Shown here: in pieces, positions 34,707 through 45,552 of the stretch
How the letters are laid out: each line of letters starts with the position of its first letter
How positions within the stretch are numbered: the stretch's first letter is position 1
Assembly (NCBI RefSeq): GCF_000718555.1
Contig: NZ_JOAN01000022.1
Coordinates: 1-64,000 of the forward strand
Direction: 5' to 3'
Source: Micromonospora chokoriensis
GTDB taxonomy: Bacteria; Actinomycetota; Actinomycetes; Mycobacteriales; Micromonosporaceae
DNA length: 64,000 nt
The notes under the pieces: generated by a model
The model's database searches: none
Told to the model about the DNA's origin: nothing
The model's input: only the letters and a program-made list of their open reading frames with translations
Made by a program: the position numbers and the translations under genes

Positions 34707-34757
34707 CGGACCCTCCCCCAGCACGCCGGCCGAGCAACCTATCAGGGCCGGTGCCGC

Positions 34758-34763
34758 TAGCCT
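34758..34763 (+). promoter_or_regulatory. -10 element of the ankyrin gene
   Basis: TAGCCT lies 6 nt before the GTG at 34770, consistent with a leaderless transcript. Confidence 0.4.
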
Positions 34764-34769
34764 GGGGCG

Positions 34770-35162
34770 GTGACCGAGGACCTCGACGCCGAGACACTGG
34801 CGTTCGCGCACCGGATGTTCGACCTGGCCCGAGCGGGCTCCACCGAGGACCTGGCGGCACAGCTCGACGCCGGCCTGCCGGTCAACCTCACCAACGACAA
34901 GGGCGACACGCTGCTCATCCTGGCCGCGTACCACGCCCACCCGGACACGGTGGCCGCACTGCTCAGTCGCGGCGCCGACCACTCCCGGTCCAATGACCGG
35001 GGTCAGACCGCGTTGGCCGCAGCGGTCTTCCGCAGCAGCACCGAAGCGGTCCGCGCGCTCCTCGCCGCCGGCGCGGACCCGGCACACGGCAACCCGTCGG
35101 CCATCGAGACCGCGCACTTCTTCGACCTGCCCGAGATGACCGAGCTGCTGCGCGTCGGCTGA
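34770..35162 (+). CDS. Ankyrin-repeat protein
   Basis: A 130-residue protein of about three ankyrin repeats (KGDTLLILAAYHAHPDTVAALLSRGAD; RGQTALAAAVFRSSTEAVRALLAAGAD in pattern), a protein-binding scaffold. Partners are unknown; small cytoplasmic ankyrin proteins often modulate a neighbouring enzyme. The next gene, DUF3500, starts 32 nt later on the same strand. Confidence 0.88.
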   Translation: MTEDLDAETLAFAHRMFDLARAGSTEDLAAQLDAGLPVNLTNDKGDTLLILAAYHAHPDTVAALLSRGADHSRSNDRGQTALAAAVFRSSTEAVRALLAAGADPAHGNPSAIETAHFFDLPEMTELLRVG

Positions 35163-35193
35163 CACCGGCACCGCCTGCCGGTATACAGGGTCG

Positions 35194-36144
35194 GTGGAAG
35201 ATCCTCTGCCGGAGCAGATGCGGGCCGCAGGCACCGCGCTGCTGACCGCGCTCGACCCCGCCGCCCGCGAGAGCGCCGTGCACCCGTTCGCCGACGAGTC
35301 GGCCCGACGCTGGCTCGAATACCGGCCCCGACCGCGACCGGGCGTCTGCCTCGCCGAGCTCGACATCGCCGGTCGCAAGGCCGCGCACCGACTGCTGGCC
35401 ACCGCGCTCAGCCCCTCGGCGTACGCGCAGGCGATGGCGATCATCGCGCTGGAGGAGGTGCTGGACCGGGCCGAGGGCTGGCAGCGCGGGCGGCACAGCG
35501 CCGACTACTGGGTGGCCGTGTTCGGCGACCCAGCGCGCGACGACCGCTGGGCGTGGCGACTCGAAGGGCACCACCTGTCGGTGAACATGACAGTGGTGGA
35601 CGGTCAGGTCTCCCCCGCGCCGATCTTCTTCGGCGCCAACCCGGCCGCGGTCCGCTACGCCGGCCGCCCGGTCTCTCGCCCACTCGGCGTCGAGGAGGAC
35701 CTGGCCCGAGCCCTGCTCGACGCGCTGGGCCCGGCCGAGCGGGCGGCCGCGATCATCGCCGACGAGGCGCCGGCGGACATCATCAGCGCCACCCGTGGGC
35801 GGGTCGACGCACCGCTGCAGCCGCTCGGCGTACCGGCGGACAGGCTGGGGCCGACCGGCCGGGCGCTGCTCGACCAGGTGGTCGCGCTCTACCTCGACCG
35901 GCTGCCGCCCGAGCTGGCCAGCCGGGAGGCGGCCCGACTGGACGCCGGCCCGCTGCACTTCGCCTGGGCCGGTCCGACCAACCCCGGGCAGCGGCACTAC
36001 TACCGGGTGCAGGGCGACGACCTGCTGATCGAGTACGACAACACCAGCGCGGACGGCAACCACGCGCACACCGTGCTGCGCCGCCCCGCCAGCGACTTCG
36101 GCGCCGACGTCCTAGCAACCCACCACGAAACCCACCCCCACTAG
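35194..36144 (+). CDS. DUF3500 family protein
   Basis: A 316-residue protein of DUF3500. The conserved core WRLEGHHLSVNMTVVDGQVSPAP followed by FFGANPA, and a C-terminal FAWAGP...GQRHYYRVQGDDLLIEYDN with downstream NHAHTVLR, suggest a metal-dependent enzyme fold. No activity is established. The GTG start is preceded by TATACA, a possible -10. It probably shares a transcript with the ankyrin gene. Confidence 0.85.
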   Translation: MEDPLPEQMRAAGTALLTALDPAARESAVHPFADESARRWLEYRPRPRPGVCLAELDIAGRKAAHRLLATALSPSAYAQAMAIIALEEVLDRAEGWQRGRHSADYWVAVFGDPARDDRWAWRLEGHHLSVNMTVVDGQVSPAPIFFGANPAAVRYAGRPVSRPLGVEEDLARALLDALGPAERAAAIIADEAPADIISATRGRVDAPLQPLGVPADRLGPTGRALLDQVVALYLDRLPPELASREAARLDAGPLHFAWAGPTNPGQRHYYRVQGDDLLIEYDNTSADGNHAHTVLRRPASDFGADVLATHHETHPH

Positions 36145-36175
36145 CCCACCCGCCCCGCCCTCGCCCTCGCGCGTC

Positions 36176-36243
36176 GATCTTGCAGTTTCTGTCGACGGAT
36201 TGCCCGACTAGGCAGCTTTTGTGAGCGCAGGAAGTGCAAGATC
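36176..36243 (-). repeat. Dispersed palindrome family A, copy 3 (inverted)
   Basis: A 68-nt element between convergent genes. Its left arm is GATCTTGCAGTTTCTGTCG and its right arm ends GGAAGTGCAAGATC, so relative to copies 1 and 2 it is reversed. The G/C asymmetry after GATCTTGCA is preserved. The 3' side of the AACTG-type arm abuts a C-rich or G-rich tract, as in copy 2. Confidence 0.8.
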
Positions 36244-36257
36244 GACAGGGTGGGGGT

Positions 36258-36452
36258 TCAGCCGAGGGTGAGCCCGTGCTCCTCGAGGGCGGCCTGGAGG
36301 ATTCCGAGCGCCCTCGGGCCCATGCCGTGCAGCTTGGCCAACTCCGCCCGGGGGACGTCGGCGAGTTGGCGCAGTGCGGTGTAGCCGGCACCGTGCAGAG
36401 CCCGGGTGGCGGGCGCACCGATCTTGGGGAGCGAGTCCAGAGACGAGGTCAT
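36258..36452 (-). CDS. Helix-hairpin-helix protein
   Basis: A 64-residue protein with two helix-hairpin-helix-like units (LPKIGAPATRALHGAGYTALRQL; LHGMGPRALGILQAAL in pattern), similar to RNA polymerase alpha-CTD-like or DNA-binding HhH domains. It is probably a small nucleic-acid binder. TATCAT lies 6 nt upstream of the ATG, so the mRNA is probably leaderless. Confidence 0.83.
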   Translation of the reverse strand: MTSSLDSLPKIGAPATRALHGAGYTALRQLADVPRAELAKLHGMGPRALGILQAALEEHGLTLG

Positions 36453-36518
36453 CGACGGATGATAGGTCTACCCGCCGCACCGACGCCGGTGCCACGAGGT
36501 CGGCCGACTGCGGTCGGA

Positions 36519-37004
36519 TCAGGGCCGGGCGATCTCGCCGGTGGTGCCGGCGAGGGCGTCCAGGCCGCCGGCCTCGGTACGACCGGTGTCGAACTGGCGC
36601 ATCAGCCGAGCACCCAGGTGCACGCCGACCCCGCCGACGGCCAACGCGACCAGCTCGGTGACCAGGATCGCGACCGACGCGCCGCGCTGCGGGGAGTGTG
36701 ACCGGACCAGGCAGGTGAGCAGGAACATGCCGGCCATCACCGCGTTCACCAGGTTGAAGGCGACGGCGGTGCGGCGGGTGCGGTCGCCGGGCACGTCCCA
36801 CAGGTCGATCATGCCGGCCACGGCGGTCAGCGCGGCGGCGACGAGAGCGGCGACCCCCGTCCAGTAGCCGACCTCGCCGAGGAACGCGGGGCCGCCGGCG
36901 ACGTCGGTGAGGTCGAAGACGGTGGCGCTGACGAAGAGCCCGAGCGGGAACGTCACAAGCATCGGTTGGATCGGATGCCCCTGCACCCGCAGCCGGCTCT
37001 GCAT
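36519..37004 (-). CDS. DUF2231 membrane protein
   Basis: A 161-residue integral membrane protein with four hydrophobic segments. The family start HPIQPMLVTFPLGLFVSATVFDL is clear. No function is known; relatives are often near redox or haem genes. The ATG has GGGGGAGG upstream. A SigB/F-type promoter lies 42 nt before the start. Confidence 0.88.
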   Translation of the reverse strand: MQSRLRVQGHPIQPMLVTFPLGLFVSATVFDLTDVAGGPAFLGEVGYWTGVAALVAAALTAVAGMIDLWDVPGDRTRRTAVAFNLVNAVMAGMFLLTCLVRSHSPQRGASVAILVTELVALAVGGVGVHLGARLMRQFDTGRTEAGGLDALAGTTGEIARP

Positions 37005-37045
37005 CGGGCCTCCCCCGGGTCGGCGCAGCTCACCTGATCAGAGTG

Positions 37046-37071
37046 CTACCCGAGCCCGGTCGAGGCGAAAC
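37046..37071 (-). promoter_or_regulatory. SigB/SigF-type promoter of the DUF2231 gene
   Basis: On the minus strand GTTT, a 16-nt spacer and GGGTAG, immediately upstream of the ribosome site. Confidence 0.65.
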
Positions 37072-37118
37072 GATGCCGCCCGACTCTCCGGTGGCAGGGA
37101 GAACGGGCACCCGCGCGG

Positions 37119-37859
37119 TCAGGTGTCGCGTTGGCGGGAGACCGTCCGGACGAGTCGCTCGGCCACCTCGCGCAGCGGGATGTCCAGCGACGACGCGGCG
37201 GTACGCAGCACATCGAGCGCCTCGGCCGGCGGGCACCCGCGCTGCGTCATGATCACGCCGACGGCCTGGCCCACCACTCCCTCGTTGAGGAGCGAGGCGT
37301 CCCGAACGCCTGCGAGCGCGAGCTGCCGGCCACGGTCGCGGACGGCGGCGAGCAGCAGGCCGGCGTGTTCGGCGAGCAGCATCGCGGTCAACTGGTGCTG
37401 CGGGGTCAGCAGGTCCGGCGCGGCGGCGTAGAGGTTGATCGCGCCGATCACCTGGTCGTCGATGTCCACCGGGGCGGAGATCACCCCGCGTACGCCGAGG
37501 TCGCGGGCGCGTGCCGTCCAGGCCGGCCACCGGGGTTCACCGGCCAGGTCGGCGGCGAGGATCATCTCGCGGCGGTGGATCGCGCTCATCGCCGGGGAGT
37601 CGGGCCCGTGTCGCAGGTCGTCCAGCCCGGCCAGACCCTCGTCGGAGGCGGCCACCCCGGCCGGCTCGCCGGCTCGTAGGGCGGTGAACCCGCACCAGCG
37701 CACTCCGGCCACCGCGTCCCGGGTGACCCGGACCAGCGCCAGCAACGCCTCATCAAAATCGGTCAGGGCGATCAGGCCGGCGGTCAGCTCCCGTAACAGC
37801 GCGGCTGCTTCCAGGACGCCGAGGGTCTGCACCACCGGCTCTCGCGTGTCGAGGTTCAC
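37119..37859 (-). CDS. GAF-ANTAR domain regulator
   Basis: A 246-residue protein. A GAF sensor domain lies at about 20-170 (GVRGVISAPVDIDDQVIGAINLYA), and an ANTAR RNA-binding domain at about 180-240 (LLNEGVVGQAVGVIMTQRGCPPAEALDVL in pattern). ANTAR proteins act by antitermination, binding paired RNA hairpins. The GAF ligand or redox signal is unknown. The start is a GTG with GGAGG ten bases upstream. A SigB/F-type promoter precedes it. Confidence 0.92.
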   Translation of the reverse strand: MNLDTREPVVQTLGVLEAAALLRELTAGLIALTDFDEALLALVRVTRDAVAGVRWCGFTALRAGEPAGVAASDEGLAGLDDLRHGPDSPAMSAIHRREMILAADLAGEPRWPAWTARARDLGVRGVISAPVDIDDQVIGAINLYAAAPDLLTPQHQLTAMLLAEHAGLLLAAVRDRGRQLALAGVRDASLLNEGVVGQAVGVIMTQRGCPPAEALDVLRTAASSLDIPLREVAERLVRTVSRQRDT

Positions 37860-37951
37860 CGGGTCGTAGCCTCCGAGCCCACTCGCACCTGTCCGGCGGA
37901 CATCGTCACCTGTGTCATCGTCTGCTCTCTCCCGGCTCGACCGACCAGCCC

Positions 37952-37977
37952 TACTACCCGGGGAAACCCAGGTCGAA
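37952..37977 (-). promoter_or_regulatory. SigB/SigF-type promoter of the GAF-ANTAR gene
   Basis: On the minus strand GTTT, a 16-nt spacer and GGGTAG. The -10 is 93 nt before the GTG start. Confidence 0.6.
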
Positions 37978-37988
37978 ACGGCGTAAAT

Positions 37989-38028
37989 CGGGGCCCCTGC
38001 CGCACGCGGACGCGCGACCGGGGCCCCG
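37989..38028 (-). terminator. Hairpin after secA2
   Basis: CGGGGCCCC and GGGGCCCCG form a 9-bp GC stem with a 22-nt loop, 10-50 nt beyond the secA2 stop. Confidence 0.6.
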
Positions 38029-38038
38029 ACGGTCTACG

Positions 38039-40330
38039 TCAGCGCGAGGTGCCGCTGAGCCGGCGCCCGATGGACGCGATCAGACGGTCGAGCTCGGAGC
38101 CGAACGGGTTGTCGTGCACCAGGTACGTCCAGGTGGCGGTGGGCCGGACCAGGGTGCCGTCGTCGGGCTGCCAGTCCTCATCGAATTCGGTCTCGTTGAA
38201 GGTGGCGATGGTGCGGGTCTCGATCTCCGGGATCAGATCGGTGAACGCCGGCACGGCGGCGCGGTGGAACTCGTCCAGCGGGTCGAGCCGGCCCAGGGCG
38301 CGCAGGTGTACGCCCTCGCGGACCTCCGACAGCTCGGCCAGGTGCTCGGCCCAGAGCCGGTCCAGGTGGTAGAGCGCGATCGACTTGGCGGCACGGGCGA
38401 GCAGATCCTCGTCCATCTCGCCGGCCTTCTCGGGCTCCTTCTCGAGCAGCATCACCGCGGCCACGTCGCTGGTCAGCAGCCGCTCCCGGCGCGCGGCGAG
38501 GGCCTTGCGCTGCTGCTCGATGACCACGCTGTAGCGCCAGGTGTTGCGGTGGATCTCGTGGTTGACGCCCTCGGCGACCCGCTGGGCGTGCTCTACCGCG
38601 TAGTCGACCTGCGGGTCGGTCACCAGGCCGTCGGCGTTCATCCGCGGCGAGGCCGGCACCGAGTCGGCGGCGTGCCGGACGACCAGGTCGTCCTCCAGGC
38701 TGACGAGGAAGACCGAGCCACCCGGGTCGCCCTGTCGACCGGCCCGACCGCGCAGCTGGTCGTCCACGCGGCGGCTGTCGTGCCGGCCGCTGCCGATCAC
38801 GTAGAGCCCGCCCAGCTCGGAGACCCGCTCCTGGTCGCTCTGGTCGCTGCCGCCGAGGCGGATGTCGACACCCCGGCCGGCCATCTGGGTGGAGACGGTC
38901 ACCGCGCCGTACGCGCCGGCCTCGGCGATGATCGCCGCTTCCTCGTCGTCGTTCTTGGCGTTCAGCACGACGCAGGGCACCCCGGCGGCGTTCAGCCCGG
39001 CGGCCAACCCCTCGGACTCCTTGACGTCGAGGGTGCCGACCAGCACCGGCCGCCCCTTGGCGTGCCAGCGCTGGATCTCGTCGATCAGCGCTTCGTCCTT
39101 CTCCGCCCGGGTGGCGTAGATGCGGTCCGGCTCGTCCTCGCGGATGCACGGGGTGTTCGGCGGGATCACCGCGACCTCGAGGCCGAAGAACTCCCGCAGC
39201 TGGTCGCCGACCAGCACCGCGGTGGCGGTCATCCCGCAGACCTTCGGGTAGAGCGCGATGTACGCCTGCATGGCGATGGTGCCGAGCACCTCGCCCTCGG
39301 CGGTGGCGTCCAGCCCCTCCTTGGCCTCGACCGCAGCCTGGAGACCGTCCGGCCAGCGGCGACGCTGGGCCACCCGGCCGCGCATCTCGTCGACCAGCTC
39401 GACCGAGCCGTCCCGGACGATGTAATCCACGTCACGGTGCAGCAGAGCGTGCGCGTGCAGCGCCACGTTGACCGCAGAGAGCTGCGCGACGTGTTCCTCG
39501 TCGTACAGGTCGATGCCGAGCTTGGCCTCGATGGCGGCCAGGCCGGCGGAGGTGAACGCCACGCTCCGCCCGTCCTCCGCGACCGTGTAGTGCTTGCCCT
39601 TGCGCAGGCCACGGACCAGCCCGGCGGCGGCGTGCACCGGGTCCTGCTCGCCCGGCACCGCGCCGGCCAGGACCATCGGCACCCGAGCCTCGTCGATCAT
39701 GATCGAGTCGGCCTCGTCGACGATCGCGGTGGTCAGCGGGGGCTGCACCCGGTCCTCGACATCGGTGACCAGCTGGTCACGCAGGTAGTCGAAGCCCGCC
39801 TCGCTGACCGAGACGTAGGTGACGTCGCAGGCGTACGCGTCGCGTCGCTCCTGCGGGGTGGAGGCCTCGTTGACCCAGCCGACGGTGAGGCCGAGCAGGG
39901 TGTAGACCGGCTCCATCCACTGGGCGTCACGGCGGGCCAGGTAGTCGTTGATGGTGAGCACGTGCACCGGCCCGTTGCCGAGGCGGACGTGCCCGTACGC
40001 GGCGATCGTGGCGGTCAGTGTCTTGCCCTCACCGGTGGCCATCTCGGCGACCTTGCCGGAGAGCAGCGACATCGCGCCGAGCAGCTGCACGTCGTACGGC
40101 CGCTGGTCGAGGCCACGGCGGGCGGCCTCGCGGCCGACGGCGCAGATCTCCTCGTAACCCACGGCGGCACCCGCGGCCTCGGTCAGCTCAGCGTCGTCGA
40201 GCGCCGCGAGGTCAGCCTCGCGCGCCTCGATCGCCGGGAGCAGCTTCTCCAGCGGAGCAAGATCCACGGTCGAACCGGGGCGCTGGAGGAACCGCCGGAA
40301 CTTGCTCTTGAACCGTTGCGACACACCCAT
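38039..40330 (-). CDS. secA2: Accessory Sec translocase ATPase SecA2
   Basis: A 763-residue SecA-type ATPase. Walker A is ATGEGKTLTA (98-107) and the DEAD box is VDEADSIMIDEA (204-215). The preprotein-binding domain, helicase motifs (STQMAGRGVDIRLGG; RGRAGRQGDPG) and C-terminal helical wing follow. It is about 150 residues shorter than housekeeping SecA and lacks the C-terminal zinc-binding tail, which fits SecA2. The ATG at 40330 was chosen because the family starts there and TACCGT lies 8 nt upstream; no ribosome site is seen. No SecY2 gene is nearby. Confidence 0.93.
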   Translation of the reverse strand: MGVSQRFKSKFRRFLQRPGSTVDLAPLEKLLPAIEAREADLAALDDAELTEAAGAAVGYEEICAVGREAARRGLDQRPYDVQLLGAMSLLSGKVAEMATGEGKTLTATIAAYGHVRLGNGPVHVLTINDYLARRDAQWMEPVYTLLGLTVGWVNEASTPQERRDAYACDVTYVSVSEAGFDYLRDQLVTDVEDRVQPPLTTAIVDEADSIMIDEARVPMVLAGAVPGEQDPVHAAAGLVRGLRKGKHYTVAEDGRSVAFTSAGLAAIEAKLGIDLYDEEHVAQLSAVNVALHAHALLHRDVDYIVRDGSVELVDEMRGRVAQRRRWPDGLQAAVEAKEGLDATAEGEVLGTIAMQAYIALYPKVCGMTATAVLVGDQLREFFGLEVAVIPPNTPCIREDEPDRIYATRAEKDEALIDEIQRWHAKGRPVLVGTLDVKESEGLAAGLNAAGVPCVVLNAKNDDEEAAIIAEAGAYGAVTVSTQMAGRGVDIRLGGSDQSDQERVSELGGLYVIGSGRHDSRRVDDQLRGRAGRQGDPGGSVFLVSLEDDLVVRHAADSVPASPRMNADGLVTDPQVDYAVEHAQRVAEGVNHEIHRNTWRYSVVIEQQRKALAARRERLLTSDVAAVMLLEKEPEKAGEMDEDLLARAAKSIALYHLDRLWAEHLAELSEVREGVHLRALGRLDPLDEFHRAAVPAFTDLIPEIETRTIATFNETEFDEDWQPDDGTLVRPTATWTYLVHDNPFGSELDRLIASIGRRLSGTSR

Positions 40331-40405
40331 GAGCGGCAACGGTACGCGATTCGGGGCGGCGTGCGCGGCCCGGCCGCCCGGCAAGTCGGCCTTGCTGGGC
40401 CGGAG

Positions 40406-42208
<1,803 letters not shown>

Positions 42209-42249
42209 GCCGGGAACGGTATCCGGCCCTGGCACGCCGCGAAGGCGGG

Positions 42250-43338
42250 TCAGGTGGCGAGCACCACCTGCTGCTCCTGGCGGCGACGGTCGGCCAGGTC
42301 GGTGAGCAGGGTGGGCGCCTCGTCGAACGGCACCACCGCCGAGACGAGGTGCTTACGGATGGCGTCCCCGTACGTCCGGAGCAGGTCGACGGTCTCGGCG
42401 GAGAGCCGTTCGCGGTCCCAGGTGGGTGCCAGCCCGCGCGGCACCCGGCCGATCTGTGCGCAGCGCAGCGACAGGCCGTTGTGGTGGAACTCCTCACCGA
42501 GGCGGACCGCGTCCGCGCCGCCCTGGTAGAAGGCGAGGTCGATGACGGTGCCCTGGGGCCGCAGCAGCCGCAGGGCGAGCTGCAACGCCCATGCCTGCCC
42601 CCGGCACTGGAACACCAGGTCGGCGCCCCGGTCGCCGGCGGTGTGCGCCCAGCGGGTCTTGAGCACGACCGCCGGGTCGTCCGCGTCGGGGTCGAGGGTT
42701 TCCAGGCCGAGCGCCTCGGCGACCTGGCGGCGGTGCGGGGTGGGGTCGAGCACCACCACCGACGCGGCGCCGGTGCGTCGGGCGAACAGCGCCGTCAGCA
42801 GCCCCACGACACCGGCGCCGACGACGGCGACCCGTCGGCCGCGGACCCCGTCGCCGAGGGCGCGGACGTCGGCGCCGTGCAGGTCGGCGGCGGCGTGCAG
42901 CAGGCCGTTGGCGCAGATCGGGCCCATGTGCGCGACGTAGACGCCGAGCAGCGGGTCCAGGTCGTCGGGCAGCGCCACGAACCGTTCGGCGACCGGATCT
43001 GCCAGCCAACCGGTGCGGTGCCCGTACGTCATCGCGCCGACCGTGCCCACCGCGATGGCCGGGGTCTCGCTCTCTACCACCCGGGCGACCTGCATGTAGC
43101 CGAGTCGGGTCACCGGGTAGGGCGTGCTCGCCGTGCCCGGCTGGAACAGCCCCAGCTCGGCGTTCCAGGTGACGTTCAGGTAGGGGTTCGTGCCCTTGAC
43201 GTAGCTCAGCTCGGTGCCGGCCGAGACACCGCTGAACAGCGTCTCGACCCGGAACGTGCCGGGGCGCAGCGGCGCCGCGTCCTGCTCCACCAGGTCGACC
43301 CGGCCTGGGCCGGTGACCACCACGACCTTGTCACGCAT
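42250..43338 (-). CDS. MDR-family zinc-binding-dehydrogenase-like protein
   Basis: A 362-residue medium-chain dehydrogenase/reductase. The GroES-like half begins near FSGVSAGTELSYVKG; the Rossmann motif VAVVGAGVVGLL is near residue 168. The usual catalytic-zinc Cys and structural Cys cluster are not evident, as in sugar-pathway members of this family. It overlaps the Gfo/Idh/MocA gene by 8 nt, so the two probably act together on a sugar or cyclitol. Divergent gpgS suggests cell-envelope or glucosylglycerate metabolism. Confidence 0.85.
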   Translation of the reverse strand: MRDKVVVVTGPGRVDLVEQDAAPLRPGTFRVETLFSGVSAGTELSYVKGTNPYLNVTWNAELGLFQPGTASTPYPVTRLGYMQVARVVESETPAIAVGTVGAMTYGHRTGWLADPVAERFVALPDDLDPLLGVYVAHMGPICANGLLHAAADLHGADVRALGDGVRGRRVAVVGAGVVGLLTALFARRTGAASVVVLDPTPHRRQVAEALGLETLDPDADDPAVVLKTRWAHTAGDRGADLVFQCRGQAWALQLALRLLRPQGTVIDLAFYQGGADAVRLGEEFHHNGLSLRCAQIGRVPRGLAPTWDRERLSAETVDLLRTYGDAIRKHLVSAVVPFDEAPTLLTDLADRRRQEQQVVLAT

Positions 43339-44341
43339 CGACGGTCACCGCCGTGGCGAGCGCCGCCGGCGCGGTCGCGGTGGCGAGCCGCACGGTCGTG
43401 CCGGTACGCGCCGAGTCGGCCACCGCGAGGGCGAGGCGCTGGGTGGCCAGCGCCTCGGCGTACGGGACGCGCACGTCGTCGCCGATGCCGCGCACGGCGT
43501 CGACGAAGGCGCGGTCCACCGCCACCCGGGCGGCTTCCGGGTCGGCGGGGACGTGTCGTTCGCCGTCGGCGTCGCGGATCGACAGCCCGTCCTCGGTGAT
43601 CGCGAGGGCCAGCCCGTCGGCGAGGATCTCCAGGCCGGCGCGGTGCTTCCAACCCAGGACGCAGGCGGCGCTGAGCGTGCCGACGGCACCGTCGGCGAAG
43701 CGCAGCACGGCGGTGGTCACCGAGTCGATGTCGGCACCGTCGACCGGCGGCGGTGTGCCGTTGCCGTACGCGGTGACCTCGGTGACCTCGCCGGCCAGTA
43801 CGCGGATCAGGTCGAGCACGTGGGCGGCCTGCTCGACCACCGGGCCGCCGGAGCGGTCCCGCCGCGACCACCACGCCACCGGGGGCACCTTGTCCAGCCA
43901 GGCGCCGCTGACCATCCGCACCGGATGGTCGGCGAGCAGTGCGCGGGCCTCGTCGAGCACGCTCAGGTAGCGCCAGTGGTGGCCGACGGCGGTGCGCAGC
44001 CCGCGCCGCGCGACCAGGTCGGCGATCCGTTCGGCGGTGCTCAGGTCGACCGCGACGGGCTTCTCCACGAACATCGGCACTCCGGCCTCGATCACCGCCT
44101 GCTCGGCGGGGCCGTGCGCGAACGGAGGCACGCAGACGTACACGGCGTCCGGATCGGTGGCCAACAGCTCGGCGACGTCGGCGCAGGCCCGCCCGCCGTG
44201 CTGTGCGACGAGCGCGGCCGCCGCCTCCGGCGCGACGTCGGTGACCGCGACCAGCTCGACGTCGTCGAACCCGGCCAGTACCCGCGCGTGACGTTGTGCG
44301 ACGCCGCCGGCGCCGATCAGGCCCACCCGGCATTTCCGCAT
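43331..44341 (-). CDS. Gfo/Idh/MocA family oxidoreductase
   Basis: A 336-residue NAD(P)-dependent sugar-type oxidoreductase. The N-terminal Rossmann motif is RVGLIGAGGVAQRHA. The catalytic-lysine segment is PMFVEKPVAVD, and the C-terminal beta-sheet domain carries the HVLDLIRVLAGEV histidine. The ATG at 44341 has GAAGGAG seven bases upstream. It is coupled to the MDR gene downstream. The substrate is unknown. Confidence 0.92.
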   Translation of the reverse strand: MRKCRVGLIGAGGVAQRHARVLAGFDDVELVAVTDVAPEAAAALVAQHGGRACADVAELLATDPDAVYVCVPPFAHGPAEQAVIEAGVPMFVEKPVAVDLSTAERIADLVARRGLRTAVGHHWRYLSVLDEARALLADHPVRMVSGAWLDKVPPVAWWSRRDRSGGPVVEQAAHVLDLIRVLAGEVTEVTAYGNGTPPPVDGADIDSVTTAVLRFADGAVGTLSAACVLGWKHRAGLEILADGLALAITEDGLSIRDADGERHVPADPEAARVAVDRAFVDAVRGIGDDVRVPYAEALATQRLALAVADSARTGTTVRLATATAPAALATAVTVDA

Positions 44342-44490
44342 CCCGATACTCCTTCGAAGACTTTTCATCTGCGATGGGAGCAGTCCCCTGGGCTGTGCGC
44401 AATCAAACGTTCATCCCCCGGGAACGCATGGGCGTCACCTCTGTGATCAAGCTGTTGCCAGAAAAGCGGTTAGCGCGTGATGAGGAATGG

Positions 44491-44514
44491 GAACAACCAA
44501 TTTCGGTTTTTCCA
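44491..44514. promoter_or_regulatory. Inverted repeat upstream of gpgS
   Basis: GGAA-CA-AACC and GGTT-TT-TTCC form an interrupted, AT-rich palindrome in the divergent spacer, 22-45 nt before the gpgS start. It could be an operator. Confidence 0.35.
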
Positions 44515-44535
44515 CGCACGAACGGAGGGGTGCCC

Positions 44536-45552
44536 GTGCGGGATACGACACCGAGCGTGTCACCGGTGGTGGAGGCGTGGGCCACGTACCGGACGACGTC
44601 GGCGGCGGACTGGCCGGCCCGTCGGCTGATGCGAGCTAAGGGTGGGACCCGGGTCAGCGTGGTGCTGCCGGCGCGCAACGAGGAGGCCACCGTCGGCGCG
44701 ATCGTGTCGACCATCCGGGAGCACCTGATGGACCGGGTCGCCCTCGTCGACGAGCTGATCGTGGTGGATTCGCGCTCGACCGACCGCACCGCGCAGGTGG
44801 CCCGCGCCGCCGGGGCGGAGGTGGTCAGCCAGGACGCGATGACCCGGGGGCTGCCCCAGCTCACCGGCAAGGGCGACGCGCTCTGGGCCGGGCTGGCCGC
44901 CGCCGAGGGGGACGTGGTGGCGTTCATCGACGCCGACCTGCGGGAGTTTCGGCCGCACTTCGTGAGCGGGCTGCTCGGCCCGCTGCTGACCGACCCGTCG
45001 GTCGAGTTCGTGAAGGGTTTCTACCATCGGCCGCTGGTGGGCACCGCCAGCGTCGAGCCCGACGGTGGTGGCCGGGTGACCGAGCTGATGGCCCGACCGC
45101 TGCTCAACCTCTTCTGGCCCGAGCTGGCCGGCTTCGTGCAGCCGCTCGCCGGCGAGTACGCGGGCCGCCGGGACGTGCTGGCTCAGGTGCCGTTCGTCTC
45201 CGGGTACGGGGTCGAGACGGCCATGATGATCGACCTGCTCGACCTGGTCGGCCTGGACGCGATGGCGCAGGTCGACCTCGGTGAGCGCAAGCACCGCCAC
45301 CAGGACACGGCGGCGCTGGGCCGGATGTCCGCGCAGATCATGTTGACCGCCTGGTCCCGGTTGCAGCGACGTGGCTGGGCGACCCCCGGGCTGGCACCGG
45401 AGGCGTTGCTGACCCAGTTCCGCCGCGGTGGTTCGGACACCCTGCCGAACCTGGACCGCGAGATCGTGGTCAGTGACGTGTCCATCGAGGAACGCCCGCC
45501 GCTGGCCGAGCTGCGCCACCGGGTGCCCCGCCGAAGGGTGGCCGCCGCGTGA
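44536..45552 (+). CDS. gpgS: Glucosyl-3-phosphoglycerate synthase
   Basis: A 338-residue GT81-family glucosyltransferase that makes glucosyl-3-phosphoglycerate from NDP-glucose and 3-phosphoglycerate, the first step to glucosylglycerate and methylglucose lipopolysaccharides. Seen: VSVVLPARNEEATVG (40-54), VDELIVVDSRSTD, GKGDALW (111-117), the metal motif FIDADL with DAD at 132-134, then RVTELMARPLL, GYGVETAMMIDLL and GERKHRHQD. I chose the GTG at 44536 because GGAGGGG precedes it and the protein then matches family length. It overlaps the next gene as GTGA. Confidence 0.94.
   Translation: MRDTTPSVSPVVEAWATYRTTSAADWPARRLMRAKGGTRVSVVLPARNEEATVGAIVSTIREHLMDRVALVDELIVVDSRSTDRTAQVARAAGAEVVSQDAMTRGLPQLTGKGDALWAGLAAAEGDVVAFIDADLREFRPHFVSGLLGPLLTDPSVEFVKGFYHRPLVGTASVEPDGGGRVTELMARPLLNLFWPELAGFVQPLAGEYAGRRDVLAQVPFVSGYGVETAMMIDLLDLVGLDAMAQVDLGERKHRHQDTAALGRMSAQIMLTAWSRLQRRGWATPGLAPEALLTQFRRGGSDTLPNLDREIVVSDVSIEERPPLAELRHRVPRRRVAAA

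Noticed and set aside
44410..44535. Earlier in-frame ATG starts for gpgS
   Set aside because: They lack ribosome sites and would add residues absent from the family; the GTG at 44536 has GGAGGGG upstream.
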